64,000 bases of DNA. Source: Candidatus Fermentithermobacillaceae bacterium. GTDB taxonomy: Bacteria > Bacillota > Sulfobacillia > Fermentithermobacillales > Fermentithermobacillaceae. Numbering within the stretch: position 1 is the first letter of the stretch; the number at the start of each line of letters is the position of its first letter. Made by a program: the position numbers and the translations under genes. Location of the stretch: the NCBI GenBank assembly GCA_012837895.1, contig DUQH01000082.1, forward strand, positions 1 through 64,000, written 5' to 3'. The notes under the pieces were generated by a model. That model was given only the letters and a program-made list of their open reading frames with translations. It was not told the origin of the DNA and did not search any database. Shown one piece after another: positions 42,710-51,085 of the stretch.

Positions 42710-43993
42710 CTATTTGTCAGAATCCTGCCCGTTGTCATCCTTGCCCCTTATCATGTTCCTGATGAACCTGAGCAGGGGACCTTCATGACTGGACCCGGCC
42801 ATAGCCTTGTCGTCAGGTTGGGGTACAGGGATAAGTCCCAGCGCTTCGTCAGATTCCCGGTGCACTTCTGCCCTGCGCAGTTCTCCGCTTTCACGGGATT
42901 CGGAAATCCACAAGGTAAGAGGCCCGGATGTGCCCTCAAGGGCAGCTTCAAGCGAACGCCTGTCGCTTATCTGTACATCGTTGACCAGGCGGATCACGTT
43001 GCCACTCCTTAGGCCTGCGTCCCTTGCGGGACTGCCTTCTGCCACGTCCAGCAGTAACACACCTTCCTCAACAGGCGTATACATTGGCTTTTGCCCGTAC
43101 TCCTCACGGAGCCCTGCCCTGATGACTATCTCATGGCCGATAGGGGCAAAAAGGGTAGCTACCCATGCAAACAGCTGCCACTTTGACGCCGCAACCGATA
43201 GGATAAGAAGTATTATGCTGAACAACACGAGGTTCTTTGAGGTGACTTTCGCCTTATCCCTGGGATTCCTGGCTAGGGCAATATCCCCGTAGCCGAGGGC
43301 AGCTATTATGGGCATCATGGCGAATACAGGCTCGCCAGGGCCAGGAATGTCAGGTGCCTTGATCAGCGGCCACCAGTCGGGCAAATATATCAAGTCAGGC
43401 ACCTGTGACAGGTCAGGCACCTTAATCAGAAACAACACTATCAGGGGGATGGGCCAGAACCGCTGCAAAGCGAAACCGCCCACCACCTCCCCGTTCTCAT
43501 GGGAAAGGTACAGCGGGGTGGAGCATGTGTGCCCTGACAGCAGGATAAGAAAAGCTTCTGCAGCATGGAGGCAAGCTACAAGCGCCATTAAGGCGGGTAC
43601 ATTCACCTTAGGCCATCCGAATATCAAATGACTTAAGGCAGCAAGCCCACCTGCATAAGAAAAGCAGAGCAGCCTGGGACTGAACAGGTAGAGAACCAGG
43701 GCAACAGGCATCAAATACGCAATGCCGCTGTCTGTTACAGACACACCGACAAACACCAGCAACAAGCTGGCAAGAAGCCCTCCGAGCAATCCTAGCCCAA
43801 CCGCAGTGAGTGTCTGCCAAAAAGCTTTGTTTGACGCCGTCCCGTACAGCTTTTCCTCAGTCCGCTGGATCCTTGCATACTGGCTGGCAATCAACCCCAG
43901 CACCACAAGGTAAAGCACATCAACAGCTGCGTTCGAGAATATGCCCGGGTACGAACGCAAAACCGATTTAACCAGCTCAAACAGAGGGCCCAC
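42710..43993 (-). CDS. minJ: MinJ-like polytopic membrane protein with C-terminal PDZ domain
   Basis: 427 aa from a GTG at 43993 (SD AAAGGGG), 31 bp after the ctp stop; the longer open frame overlaps ctp. About seven to eight membrane helices occupy residues 15-300, followed by a PDZ domain (GVLLLDVAEGSPARDAGLRSG-type, here SPARDAGLRSGNVIRL) near 320-400 and a polar tail. Order ftsEX-ctp-this-uvrB matches the minJ (yvjD) neighbourhood of Bacillus, where MinJ bridges DivIVA and MinD at the division site. No minCD or divIVA is in the window. A general PDZ membrane protein is the alternative. Confidence 0.75.
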   Translation of the reverse strand: MGPLFELVKSVLRSYPGIFSNAAVDVLYLVVLGLIASQYARIQRTEEKLYGTASNKAFWQTLTAVGLGLLGGLLASLLLVFVGVSVTDSGIAYLMPVALVLYLFSPRLLCFSYAGGLAALSHLIFGWPKVNVPALMALVACLHAAEAFLILLSGHTCSTPLYLSHENGEVVGGFALQRFWPIPLIVLFLIKVPDLSQVPDLIYLPDWWPLIKAPDIPGPGEPVFAMMPIIAALGYGDIALARNPRDKAKVTSKNLVLFSIILLILSVAASKWQLFAWVATLFAPIGHEIVIRAGLREEYGQKPMYTPVEEGVLLLDVAEGSPARDAGLRSGNVIRLVNDVQISDRRSLEAALEGTSGPLTLWISESRESGELRRAEVHRESDEALGLIPVPQPDDKAMAGSSHEGPLLRFIRNMIRGKDDNGQDSDK

Positions 43994-44024
43994 ACCTATT
44001 GCCCCTTTCGTACAAGTGCCTGGA

Positions 44025-45149
44025 TTACGACGCTCCTGAAAGCTCAGCCCTGGCCAGTTCAACAGCTTTGGCCAGCTGTTCATCGTCCCCTTCTACCATT
44101 ATGTCCGGCTCAAGCCCTTTGCCATTAATCGAACGGCCGTTAGGAGTAAAATACTCAGCTATGGTCACTTTTACAACAGAACCGTCCTTGAGTTTGAACG
44201 AATTCTGCACCAGGCCTTTGCCGAAAGTGGTAGTGCCTATCAGTGTTCCCACCTGGTAATCCTGAATAGCTCCTGCCAGGATTTCAGAAGCGCTGGCCGT
44301 TCCCCCGTTGACCAATACGAACAAAGGCTTATCCAACCCGGGCCCCTTGGAGGTGTAACTTGTTTCTTCAAAAGACTTGCCCTTAACCGTCACCACATTG
44401 CCTTCAGGAACGAACAACCTGGCAATATCGATGCACCTGTCGAGCAACCCGCCACCGTTGTAGCGCAGGTCCAGGATGTATGCTTTAGCGCCCTGGGCGT
44501 CGAGTTCACGCATGGCTTCTGCCATGGCAAAGCTGGAATGCTCGTTGAAGGTTATTAGTTCAATGTAGCCTATCCCTTCTTCTTTCATGGAGTAGTCAAC
44601 TGCAGGGATGGTTATGTCTTCCCTTACAATAGCCACGTCAAACATATCCCCGTCCCGGTATATGGTGATCACCACTTCAGTGCCTGCAGGCCCCCTGATG
44701 AGAGCTGCTGCTTCATCACTGCTGGATACAGGCTTACCGTCAACTTTTATTATGAAATCATTGACTCTGAGGCCGGCCGCTTCTGCAGGCGTGCCCTTCA
44801 TAGGCGATACGATGCATACCCCGCCGTCTTTCTCAGTTATGGTCACACCGATTCCTGAATACTCGCCGCTTGTGCGTATATAGAACTCAGCCCATTCCTC
44901 CTGGGTCATATACACAGAGTACGGGTCGCCCAAGGCTGCCACAACGCCCCTGGCGGCGCCCTCCAGAACCTGTGCCTGGTCGAAGTCTTTGTAGTAGGCT
45001 TGTTCAAGCAGCCGTACAATGCCGAGAACTTTGCCCACCGGAGTGAACTGTATCAAAGCATATGCGCCAAGGCCGCCAGTTAGCAAGGCCGCTACAAGAG
45101 CACTGATGATGCATAACCTTACCGCCTTTGACCTGGATATCGTATCCAC
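44025..45149 (-). CDS. C-terminal processing peptidase (S41, CtpA/CtpB family)
   Basis: 374 aa. N-terminal membrane anchor or signal (LCIISALVAALLTGGLGAYAL, in part), a PDZ domain near 95-170 (GTPAEAAGLRVNDFIIKV), then the S41 protease core with the Ser of NGGTASASEI and the Lys of TFGKGLVQ, the catalytic dyad. It would act outside the membrane. In Bacillus the paralog CtpB cleaves SpoIVFA during sporulation. The start is GTG with a weak SD. The gene is preceded by the terminator of the ftsEX operon, so it has its own start of transcription, then minJ follows. Confidence 0.94.
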   Translation of the reverse strand: MDTISRSKAVRLCIISALVAALLTGGLGAYALIQFTPVGKVLGIVRLLEQAYYKDFDQAQVLEGAARGVVAALGDPYSVYMTQEEWAEFYIRTSGEYSGIGVTITEKDGGVCIVSPMKGTPAEAAGLRVNDFIIKVDGKPVSSSDEAAALIRGPAGTEVVITIYRDGDMFDVAIVREDITIPAVDYSMKEEGIGYIELITFNEHSSFAMAEAMRELDAQGAKAYILDLRYNGGGLLDRCIDIARLFVPEGNVVTVKGKSFEETSYTSKGPGLDKPLFVLVNGGTASASEILAGAIQDYQVGTLIGTTTFGKGLVQNSFKLKDGSVVKVTIAEYFTPNGRSINGKGLEPDIMVEGDDEQLAKAVELARAELSGAS

Positions 45150-45200
45150 TTACATCACCGCTTTCCTGGTTTCCAAGATACACACGTGGAAGCAAACTAA

Positions 45201-45212
45201 CAGACTAGTCTG
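45201..45212. promoter_or_regulatory. 12-bp palindrome upstream of ctp
   Basis: CAGACTAGTCTG is a perfect palindrome 52 bp before the ctp GTG, and related GACTA/TAGTC half-sites recur at 45222 and 45237. It may be an operator; this rests on symmetry only. Confidence 0.3.
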
Positions 45213-45345
45213 AAACTACCGGACTAAGTTATATTCAGTCTAGCACATCTGGATGATTCGCTTCTATATCTGACAAGGCCAAAGGCAAGCTGTGATATGG
45301 CGGAAACACGAGGCAATATTGACGCTGGCCGGATTCCACCACGTT

Positions 45346-45384
45346 GAAAAAACCAGGCTGCCAGGCGGAAACTGCCGGCAGCCC
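45346..45384 (-). terminator. Terminator of ftsE-ftsX-M23 operon
   Basis: Minus strand stem GGCTGCC/GGCAGCC (45377-45383 and 45356-45362) with an inner GGC/GCC pairing, followed after TGG by six T. It lies 40 bp beyond the M23 stop. Confidence 0.88.
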
Positions 45385-45423
45385 CAAACATGCTCCGGTC
45401 TTAGCTTGGTTATGCGTCCTATC

Positions 45424-46575
45424 CTAGAACTGAACCCACTTCCTTGGATCATCTGTGGCGCCGTTTACGCGCACTTCAAAGTGGAGGTGGGGGCCTGTGG
45501 ACATACCCGTGCTCCCTACCAGGGCGATTGTCTGCCCTCGCGTCACCACGTCACCCTTGTTTACAAGCAGTTTTGAACAGTGGGCGTAAAGGGTAGATAT
45601 GCCTCCCCCGTGGTCTATGACCACGTAATACCCGTAACCCGAATCCCTGGTGGCCACGATGACAGTACCATCCTCTGCGGCTTTAATAGGAACACCGCTG
45701 TCCACCGCAATGTCAATGCCGGCATGGAACCTGTAATACTGCAATACAGGATGCCACCTGTTGCCGTATTCAGAGCTTACCCAGCCGCCTTGAACAGGGC
45801 GTATCATGGCAAGCCCTTCCTTCTTCTCACGTTGGTGGCCCTGGGCCTGTAGATCCCTGATCACCTGTTCCAAAGCTTTGGATTCCCGCTCGATTTGGTC
45901 AAGGGCTTCCTCAAGTTGCTTGCGGTCCTGTTGGATCTGGGCCAAGTACCGCTCCCTGTCGGCGCTGCGGGAGGCAACTGCAGCCCTCTTTTGCTCTTGC
46001 TGGGCCTTTGCCACCGTAAGATCTTGCACATCTTGTTCTAGCAGCTCTTTCTTTTCGGTGAGTTCCTGCTTGAGTGCCTTGTATTCTTCTATTAGCCGTG
46101 CATCGTCCTGGGCAATTTCGCGGAGGTAATAGAGCCTGGCCATGAACTCAGATACGCTCTTTGAGTCGAGGAGGACTTCAAGGTATGAAGTTCTACCTGC
46201 CTTGTACATGCAAACCAGCCTGTCGCAAAACAGGTCCTTTTTTTCTTGTGTCTTCTTTTCTACCTCGGCGATTTCTTTCTCAGTTTCTTCTATCCTGTCT
46301 GCAAGATACTGTATCCTGGCCAGCAGGTAGTCAAGTTCTCTCTGGGCAAGTTCAAGTTCAAGTTCAAGCTGTTCAAGTTCCTTGATTACAGAGCTTTCTG
46401 AGCGCCGTTTTGCCTCGATTTGTTTTCTGGTTTCTTCGATCTCTTTCTGCATTTGCTCAAGTTCTGCATATTTCTCATCCAGTATGCCTGCCCGGGCAAC
46501 CGGAAGGGCGTGTACTGCCAATGCCAGCAAAACCAGGCAAAACACGCAGAAATAAACGGTTCTTCCTCTCCTCAT
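45424..46575 (-). CDS. Secreted coiled-coil M23 peptidoglycan hydrolase (EnvC/PcsB-like FtsEX partner)
   Basis: 383 aa. Signal peptide (about residues 1-30, ending near PVARA), then about 220 residues of coiled coil rich in Glu, Lys and Gln, then an M23 LytM-type domain with HPVLQYYRFHAGIDIAVDSG (His, Asp) and GPHLHFEVRVNG (His-x-His), so all zinc ligands are present. Directly downstream of ftsX, 21 bp away: it most probably is the extracellular hydrolase whose coiled coil is controlled by FtsEX, as EnvC and PcsB are in other bacteria. The ATG has GGAGG. Confidence 0.94.
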   Translation of the reverse strand: MRRGRTVYFCVFCLVLLALAVHALPVARAGILDEKYAELEQMQKEIEETRKQIEAKRRSESSVIKELEQLELELELAQRELDYLLARIQYLADRIEETEKEIAEVEKKTQEKKDLFCDRLVCMYKAGRTSYLEVLLDSKSVSEFMARLYYLREIAQDDARLIEEYKALKQELTEKKELLEQDVQDLTVAKAQQEQKRAAVASRSADRERYLAQIQQDRKQLEEALDQIERESKALEQVIRDLQAQGHQREKKEGLAMIRPVQGGWVSSEYGNRWHPVLQYYRFHAGIDIAVDSGVPIKAAEDGTVIVATRDSGYGYYVVIDHGGGISTLYAHCSKLLVNKGDVVTRGQTIALVGSTGMSTGPHLHFEVRVNGATDDPRKWVQF

Positions 46576-46596
46576 ATGTATGTGCCTCCGGTAACT

Positions 46597-47481
46597 CTAG
46601 ACTCTAAGATGCCGCCTCACTGAAAAAGCTGAGCCTGTAAGCCCAACCATGACACCTGTCAAAGCCATTATCCCGAACATGTCCCATATGGACCTGCTAT
46701 CCAACCCTACTATTGGCATGAAGGGTATAAACTCGGCGATCTTCCCGGCAACCCAGTTGTAAGCCCCAAGGGCAAACCCTGTTCCCAGAGCGCTGCCCAG
46801 AAACCCGAGGAAAATCCCTTCAAACAGAAAAGGCATCAGCACGAAACCGTCAGTAGCCCCCACAAGTTTCATTATCCCGATCTCCTGCCTCCGGGCGTCA
46901 ATAGCAAGCCTGATAGAGTTGGCTATGACCATCACAGACACAAGACCTACAACCAGCATCCCGCCCAGGGACAGGTATTGCACGGCTTTGCCTACTTGCA
47001 CAAGCCGCTTTGATACTTCTTCCTGATACATTACATCGTCTACAACGTCAATGCTCTTAAGCGCTTCCACCACGCCGGGAATCTCCTCTGCGCCTACAGT
47101 CTTGATCCTGACGCTAGGCGGGAGGGGGTTGTCCTCTTCCAGTGAATCAAGCACCGACGCTTTATCCTTGAACATCTCCCTGAGTTCTTCCAGGGCGTCT
47201 TCCTTGCTGACGAACTTCACTTCACTCACACCCGGCATTTCCCGTATCTGGGTCGCGGCGCTTGCCAGTTCTGAGTAAGTAGCTTCTTTGTTCATATAAG
47301 CTTGGATCTCCATCTGAGTTTCAGCCATCTGATACATAAAACCTAGGTTGATGCTGACCAGGAAACTTGTCCCAAGCAGAAAAAGGGCGAATCCTGTTGT
47401 AAGCGCAGAAAGGAATGACGAAAGCTTGTTCCGCCATATACTGCGGAAAGCTTGAGAAAACATGTATCCTATGAGTCTCAA
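46597..47481 (-). CDS. ftsX: Cell division ABC transporter-like permease FtsX
   Basis: 294 aa. Four membrane helices: one near 22-45, then an extracellular domain of about 120 residues (the expected contact for the hydrolase), and three in the C-terminal half (YLSLGGMLVVGLVSVMVI, ...). ANSIRLAIDARRQEIGIMKLVGAT is the FtsX signature coupling region. The TTG overlaps the ftsE stop. FtsEX transmits ATP hydrolysis to cell-wall hydrolases. Confidence 0.97.
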   Translation of the reverse strand: MRLIGYMFSQAFRSIWRNKLSSFLSALTTGFALFLLGTSFLVSINLGFMYQMAETQMEIQAYMNKEATYSELASAATQIREMPGVSEVKFVSKEDALEELREMFKDKASVLDSLEEDNPLPPSVRIKTVGAEEIPGVVEALKSIDVVDDVMYQEEVSKRLVQVGKAVQYLSLGGMLVVGLVSVMVIANSIRLAIDARRQEIGIMKLVGATDGFVLMPFLFEGIFLGFLGSALGTGFALGAYNWVAGKIAEFIPFMPIVGLDSRSIWDMFGIMALTGVMVGLTGSAFSVRRHLRV

Positions 47482-48158
47482 TAGTTATACGCCCCTCTTC
47501 TTTCATCCCGCACAAGGGTACCGTCCCTGAGTTCCACAACCCGCTTTCTCAGCTTGTTGACGATATCCTGGGCGTGGGTAGCTACAACCAGCGTTGTCCC
47601 GTAAAGACTGGCACGTTCCAGGAGATTGAAGATTTCCATGGATGTTTTGGGATCGAGGTTGCCTGAAGGCTCGTCCGCAAGCAAGATATCAGGATTCCTC
47701 ACAAGCGCCCTGGCTATAGCTATCCTTTGCTGTTCGCCCCCTGAAAGCTCGCTTGGAAAGGCATCCCGCCTGTCCAGCAGGCCAACAAGGTTGAGTACCT
47801 GGCTGACTCTCCTGTTTATTTCGCGCCTGGGAGTGCCTGTAACCTCAAGGGCAAAGGATACGTTTTCCCAGGCGTTCTTCTCCTCTAGGAGTTTGAAATC
47901 CTGGAACACCACGCCAATCCTGCGCCTGAGGTAAGGGACCTCACGCCTGCGTATTCTTGACAGGTCCTTCCCCAGAACAAACACCTGACCGCTGGAAGGA
48001 GTCTCTTCCCGGTACATCATTTTTATAAGGGTCGATTTGCCGGCGCCGCTTGCGCCCACTACAAAAACAAATTCGCCCTTTTCTATATGCAAAGACACAC
48101 TGTCAAGGGCCTTTACACTGCCGTTATATACCTTAGAAACATTTCTTACGCTAATCAA
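47478..48158 (-). CDS. ftsE: Cell division ATP-binding protein FtsE
   Basis: 226 aa from a TTG at 48158 with the SD AGGTGA; this gives the typical N-terminus ISVRNVSKVYNGS. A GTG at 48170 is less well placed. Walker A VGASGAGKSTLIKM, Q-loop VFQDFKLLEEKNAWENV, signature LSGGEQQRIAIARALV, Walker B DILLADEPSGNLDP. It partners FtsX. Confidence 0.98.
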   Translation of the reverse strand: MISVRNVSKVYNGSVKALDSVSLHIEKGEFVFVVGASGAGKSTLIKMMYREETPSSGQVFVLGKDLSRIRRREVPYLRRRIGVVFQDFKLLEEKNAWENVSFALEVTGTPRREINRRVSQVLNLVGLLDRRDAFPSELSGGEQQRIAIARALVRNPDILLADEPSGNLDPKTSMEIFNLLERASLYGTTLVVATHAQDIVNKLRKRVVELRDGTLVRDERRGAYNY

Positions 48159-48196
48159 AGAGTATGTCACCTGCCGGAGTCAGCAACCACTGCACT

Positions 48197-48225
48197 GTTA
48201 TATGATTCGACACAATCTGACCCAA
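48197..48225 (-). promoter_or_regulatory. Possible ftsEX promoter
   Basis: Minus strand TTGGGT (48220-48225), 17-bp spacer, TATAAC (48197-48202), 39 bp before the ftsE TTG. A 7-bp inverted repeat GTTCCCG/CGGGAAC (48230-48259) without a T-run lies between it and the transketolase stop. Confidence 0.45.
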
Positions 48226-48285
48226 TCCTGTTCCCGAAAAAACTGGAAAAGCCGGGAACCTGCATAATTCTGCTCTAGATCTCCT

Positions 48286-49269
48286 TTAGCCCTTTGTAAG
48301 CTCACGCGCGACCTTGCAATAATGTTCGGAAGTTAGCCCGTAATGCTTCATCAATTCTTCAGCTGATCCTGATTCCCCGAACTCATCGTTTATCCCCAAA
48401 GTGACGACAGGAACAGGATGGTTGCAGGCCGTGACCTGGCACACCGCGCTACCTAAACCTCCGATTACGCTGTGCTCCTCGCAAGTGACCATGGCCTTGC
48501 TGCACCTTGCGATCTTAACCAGCAGGTCTTCATCAACCGGCTTTACCGAAGCCATATCTGCAACCAAACACGATATACCTTCGCCTTCCAGGGTGCGTGC
48601 CGCTTCCAGGGCCAGCCCCACAGTGATACCGCACGCAACGAAAGCAACATCGAAAACGCGATCCCCTTCCAGTACAGCATTGTACCTGCCTTGAATCTCA
48701 GGCTCGGGCCACAGTACCAGCCCTTTGCCAATCTCAAACCCGGCATCCTGGGGGTATACCTGGGGCGTTTTTGCCCTGCCCAGCCGTATGTACACCGGGC
48801 CTTGGTGGGCAGCAGCAGCCATGACCGCGAGACGGGTTTGCCTGGCATCACATGGCACAAGCACTGTCATCCCAGGGAGTGCCCTCATAAGCGCGATATC
48901 TTCCAAAGCTTGATGGGTAGCACCGTCTTCCCCCACAGTGATCCCCGCGTGGGAAGCGGCAATCTTCACGTTGAACCCGGAGTAAGCAATAGACTGGCGG
49001 ACCTGATCGTACGTCCTGCCTGTTGCAAACACTGCAAAGGTTGACGCAAAAGGAAGCTTGCCTGAATGGGCCAGGCCGGCTGCGATCCCAATCATATTTG
49101 CTTCTGCTATCCCTACATTGAAGAACCGTTCAGGAAACTCCTTGGCGAAAACAGAAGTCCTGGTTGACGAAGACAGGTCAGCGTCAAGCACCACAATGTC
49201 AGGATTCTGCCTGCCCAGCTCTAACAAAGTCTCCCCGTACGCGTCCCTTGTTGCCTTCATTTCAGACAT
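48286..49269 (-). CDS. Transketolase, C-terminal subunit (split enzyme)
   Basis: 327 aa. Equivalent to the pyrimidine-binding and C-terminal domains of transketolase: VLDADLSSSTRTSVFAKEFPERFFNVGIAEANM (in part ERFFNVGIAEANM), the GEDGATHQALEDIALMR loop and VYIRLGRAKTP. The N-terminal half is the separate gene 34 bp upstream, so the active enzyme is a heteromer. It transfers two-carbon ketol units in the non-oxidative pentose phosphate pathway. ATG with the SD AAAGGTGAT. Confidence 0.96.
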   Translation of the reverse strand: MSEMKATRDAYGETLLELGRQNPDIVVLDADLSSSTRTSVFAKEFPERFFNVGIAEANMIGIAAGLAHSGKLPFASTFAVFATGRTYDQVRQSIAYSGFNVKIAASHAGITVGEDGATHQALEDIALMRALPGMTVLVPCDARQTRLAVMAAAAHQGPVYIRLGRAKTPQVYPQDAGFEIGKGLVLWPEPEIQGRYNAVLEGDRVFDVAFVACGITVGLALEAARTLEGEGISCLVADMASVKPVDEDLLVKIARCSKAMVTCEEHSVIGGLGSAVCQVTACNHPVPVVTLGINDEFGESGSAEELMKHYGLTSEHYCKVARELTKG

Positions 49270-49303
49270 CCCATATCACCTTTTTCAATGCTTATCTTAT
49301 TTC

Positions 49304-50149
49304 CTAGATGGCCTCTAGTTGCTCCAACGCTTCCTCCAGCTGGCCGGCGTTTGGCGTCTTCCCATGCCAGTCTTTCTCGCCTTCCATGAAGCTGACTCCC
49401 TTGCCTTTCACGGTGTCAGCCACTATCACTGCAGGCTTGCCTTTGACATCCAGCGCCTGCCTGAACACATCCATGAGCAGATCAACCTTGTGGCCGTCCA
49501 CCCTGAACACATGCCAGCCAAAGGCTTTGAACTTGTCATCTATGGGGGACACGCCCATGACGTCTTCTACCTTTCCGTCTATCTGAAGCCCGTTGTTATC
49601 AACGATGGCTATGAGGTTGTCGAGTTTGTAGTGGCTTGCAGCCATGGCGGCTTCCCAGACCTGGCCTTCCTGGCATTCCCCGTCACCCAGGAGTACCCAC
49701 ACATTGTAATCCTTTCTATCCAGCTTGCCTGCCAGGGCCATGCCTACTGCCATGGAAAGCCCCTGGCCCAAAGAACCTGTGGACACTTCTACCCCAGGCA
49801 CTCTCTTACAGTCTGGGTGGCCTTGGAGAGGCGAACCTAGTTGCCTGAGGGTATCCAGCCACTCCTCCGGGAAAAAGCCACGTCTGGCCAGGGCCGAGTA
49901 GAGCACCGGCGCCGCATGGCCCTTGCTCAAAACAAACCTGTCCCGGTCGGGCCAATCCGGCTCATCATGCTTGACCCTCAATACGTCCCCAAAGTACAAC
50001 GCTGCCACTATGTCTGCACTTGAAAGGGAACCGCCGGGATGGCCTGACCCTGCTTTAGCGGTCATCTTAACAATGTCAATCCTGATTTCCCGGGCCTTTT
50101 GCTTAATAAACTGTATCTGACTCTTCTTGCTCCCTGCTGTGTGCATCAT
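49304..50149 (-). CDS. Transketolase, N-terminal subunit (split enzyme)
   Basis: 281 aa from the ATG at 50149 (SD AAAGGAGAG; the open frame extends 20 codons further without support). The thiamin diphosphate domain: AGSGHPGGSLSSADIVAALYF, SKGHAAPVLYSALA, TGSLGQGLSMAVGMAL and the GDGECQEGQVWEAAMAA-to-NNGLQIDG ThDP/Mg loop. Split transketolases are common in archaea and anaerobic Bacillota. It overlaps wecG/tagA-like by 47 nt. Confidence 0.97.
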   Translation of the reverse strand: MMHTAGSKKSQIQFIKQKAREIRIDIVKMTAKAGSGHPGGSLSSADIVAALYFGDVLRVKHDEPDWPDRDRFVLSKGHAAPVLYSALARRGFFPEEWLDTLRQLGSPLQGHPDCKRVPGVEVSTGSLGQGLSMAVGMALAGKLDRKDYNVWVLLGDGECQEGQVWEAAMAASHYKLDNLIAIVDNNGLQIDGKVEDVMGVSPIDDKFKAFGWHVFRVDGHKVDLLMDVFRQALDVKGKPAVIVADTVKGKGVSFMEGEKDWHGKTPNAGQLEEALEQLEAI

Positions 50150-50927
50150 GTAACTCTCCTTTTTCCCTTGTCCGGTCAAACCAACTTTGCAGCTGAATCC
50201 TGGCGGCAAACTCCAACAGCCCCAGGTTACGTTTGATCCTTGCAGGCTCCAAAATCATCCTCCAGAGCCATTCCAACCCCGCTTGTTGTATGCGAACAGG
50301 AGCTCTCTTCTTGGTCCCTGAAAGTATATCCAGTACTCCTCCCAGCCCGATTCCTACTTTAGCTCCCAAACGGTTCCTGTGTTTCCAGACGAACTTCTCC
50401 TGCCTGGGAGAACCCATGGCACAGAAAACCACATCCGGCCTGGCGGCAGCGATCTTTTCGACTACCTGTTCCTCTTCTTCCGGCTTAAAGTAACCGTGGT
50501 GTGTACCGCATATTCTGACGCCCGGTATTGACCTGATCACGTTTTCGGCAGCTTTTTCTGCCACCCCGGGCTTGCCGCCGGCAAAGAAGAATCTCGGGGA
50601 AGGTTTTTTCCTTAAGAGGGCATAGGCGAGATCAACTCCTGTAACCCTTTCAGGCAGCTCAACGCCTTGCTTCCTGGCAGCCCAAAGGATGCCCGTCCCG
50701 TCAGGCACCACTAGGTGAGCGTTCTCTAGGATTTCCATGAATGCCCGGTCTCTTTGGGCAGCTATGACCATGATCGGGTTTGCAGTCACCACAAGCCTGG
50801 TGCAATTGTCTTCCCGGGTCATCATCCAGTCCAAGGCATTCATTGCACCTTGAAAGGTTATAGGATAGAATTCCACGCCCAAAATTCTTACAGACAAGTC
50901 AGCATTCACCCTTTTCTGATACACCAT
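50103..50927 (-). CDS. WecG/TagA/CpsF family glycosyltransferase
   Basis: 274 aa from the ATG at 50927 (no clear SD; the frame is open to 51008). GT26 family: RLVVTANPIMVIAAQRD, VPDGTGILWAARKQG, RVTGVDLAYALL, FFFAGGKPGVAEKAAE and GVGGVLDILSG-type (GIGLGGVLDILSGTKKRAPVRIQ in part) motifs. Members transfer N-acetylmannosamine or related sugars onto undecaprenyl-linked intermediates for teichoic acid or other envelope glycans. Transcribed into the split transketolase; divergent from csaB, another envelope gene. Confidence 0.93.
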   Translation of the reverse strand: MVYQKRVNADLSVRILGVEFYPITFQGAMNALDWMMTREDNCTRLVVTANPIMVIAAQRDRAFMEILENAHLVVPDGTGILWAARKQGVELPERVTGVDLAYALLRKKPSPRFFFAGGKPGVAEKAAENVIRSIPGVRICGTHHGYFKPEEEEQVVEKIAAARPDVVFCAMGSPRQEKFVWKHRNRLGAKVGIGLGGVLDILSGTKKRAPVRIQQAGLEWLWRMILEPARIKRNLGLLEFAARIQLQSWFDRTREKGELHDAHSREQEESDTVY

Positions 50928-50996
50928 GAGTATCTTACGCCACTTTTCTACAACAAGTCCATCCAATCCTCTGTTTTCACGCCTAGCTAATGCTGC

Positions 50997-51025
50997 TTGG
51001 GGGAGCAAGGTTTTTCTGTTATGAT
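50997..51025 (+). promoter_or_regulatory. Possible csaB promoter
   Basis: TTGGGG (50997-51002), 17-bp spacer, TATGAT (51020-51025), about 60 bp before the csaB GTG. The -10 matches 5 of 6, the -35 only 3 of 6. Confidence 0.42.
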
Positions 51026-51085
51026 CCCGTCAGAAGCTAAAAGGTGGGAAGTACCGGTTGTGCCGGGGAAGCGGGGTGCTTAGAT

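Noticed and set aside
48230-48259. Terminator after the transketolase genes or before ftsE
   Set aside because: A 7-bp stem with a 16-nt loop and no T-run; it is also upstream of ftsE, not downstream of the transketolase stop in the direction of a simple terminator.
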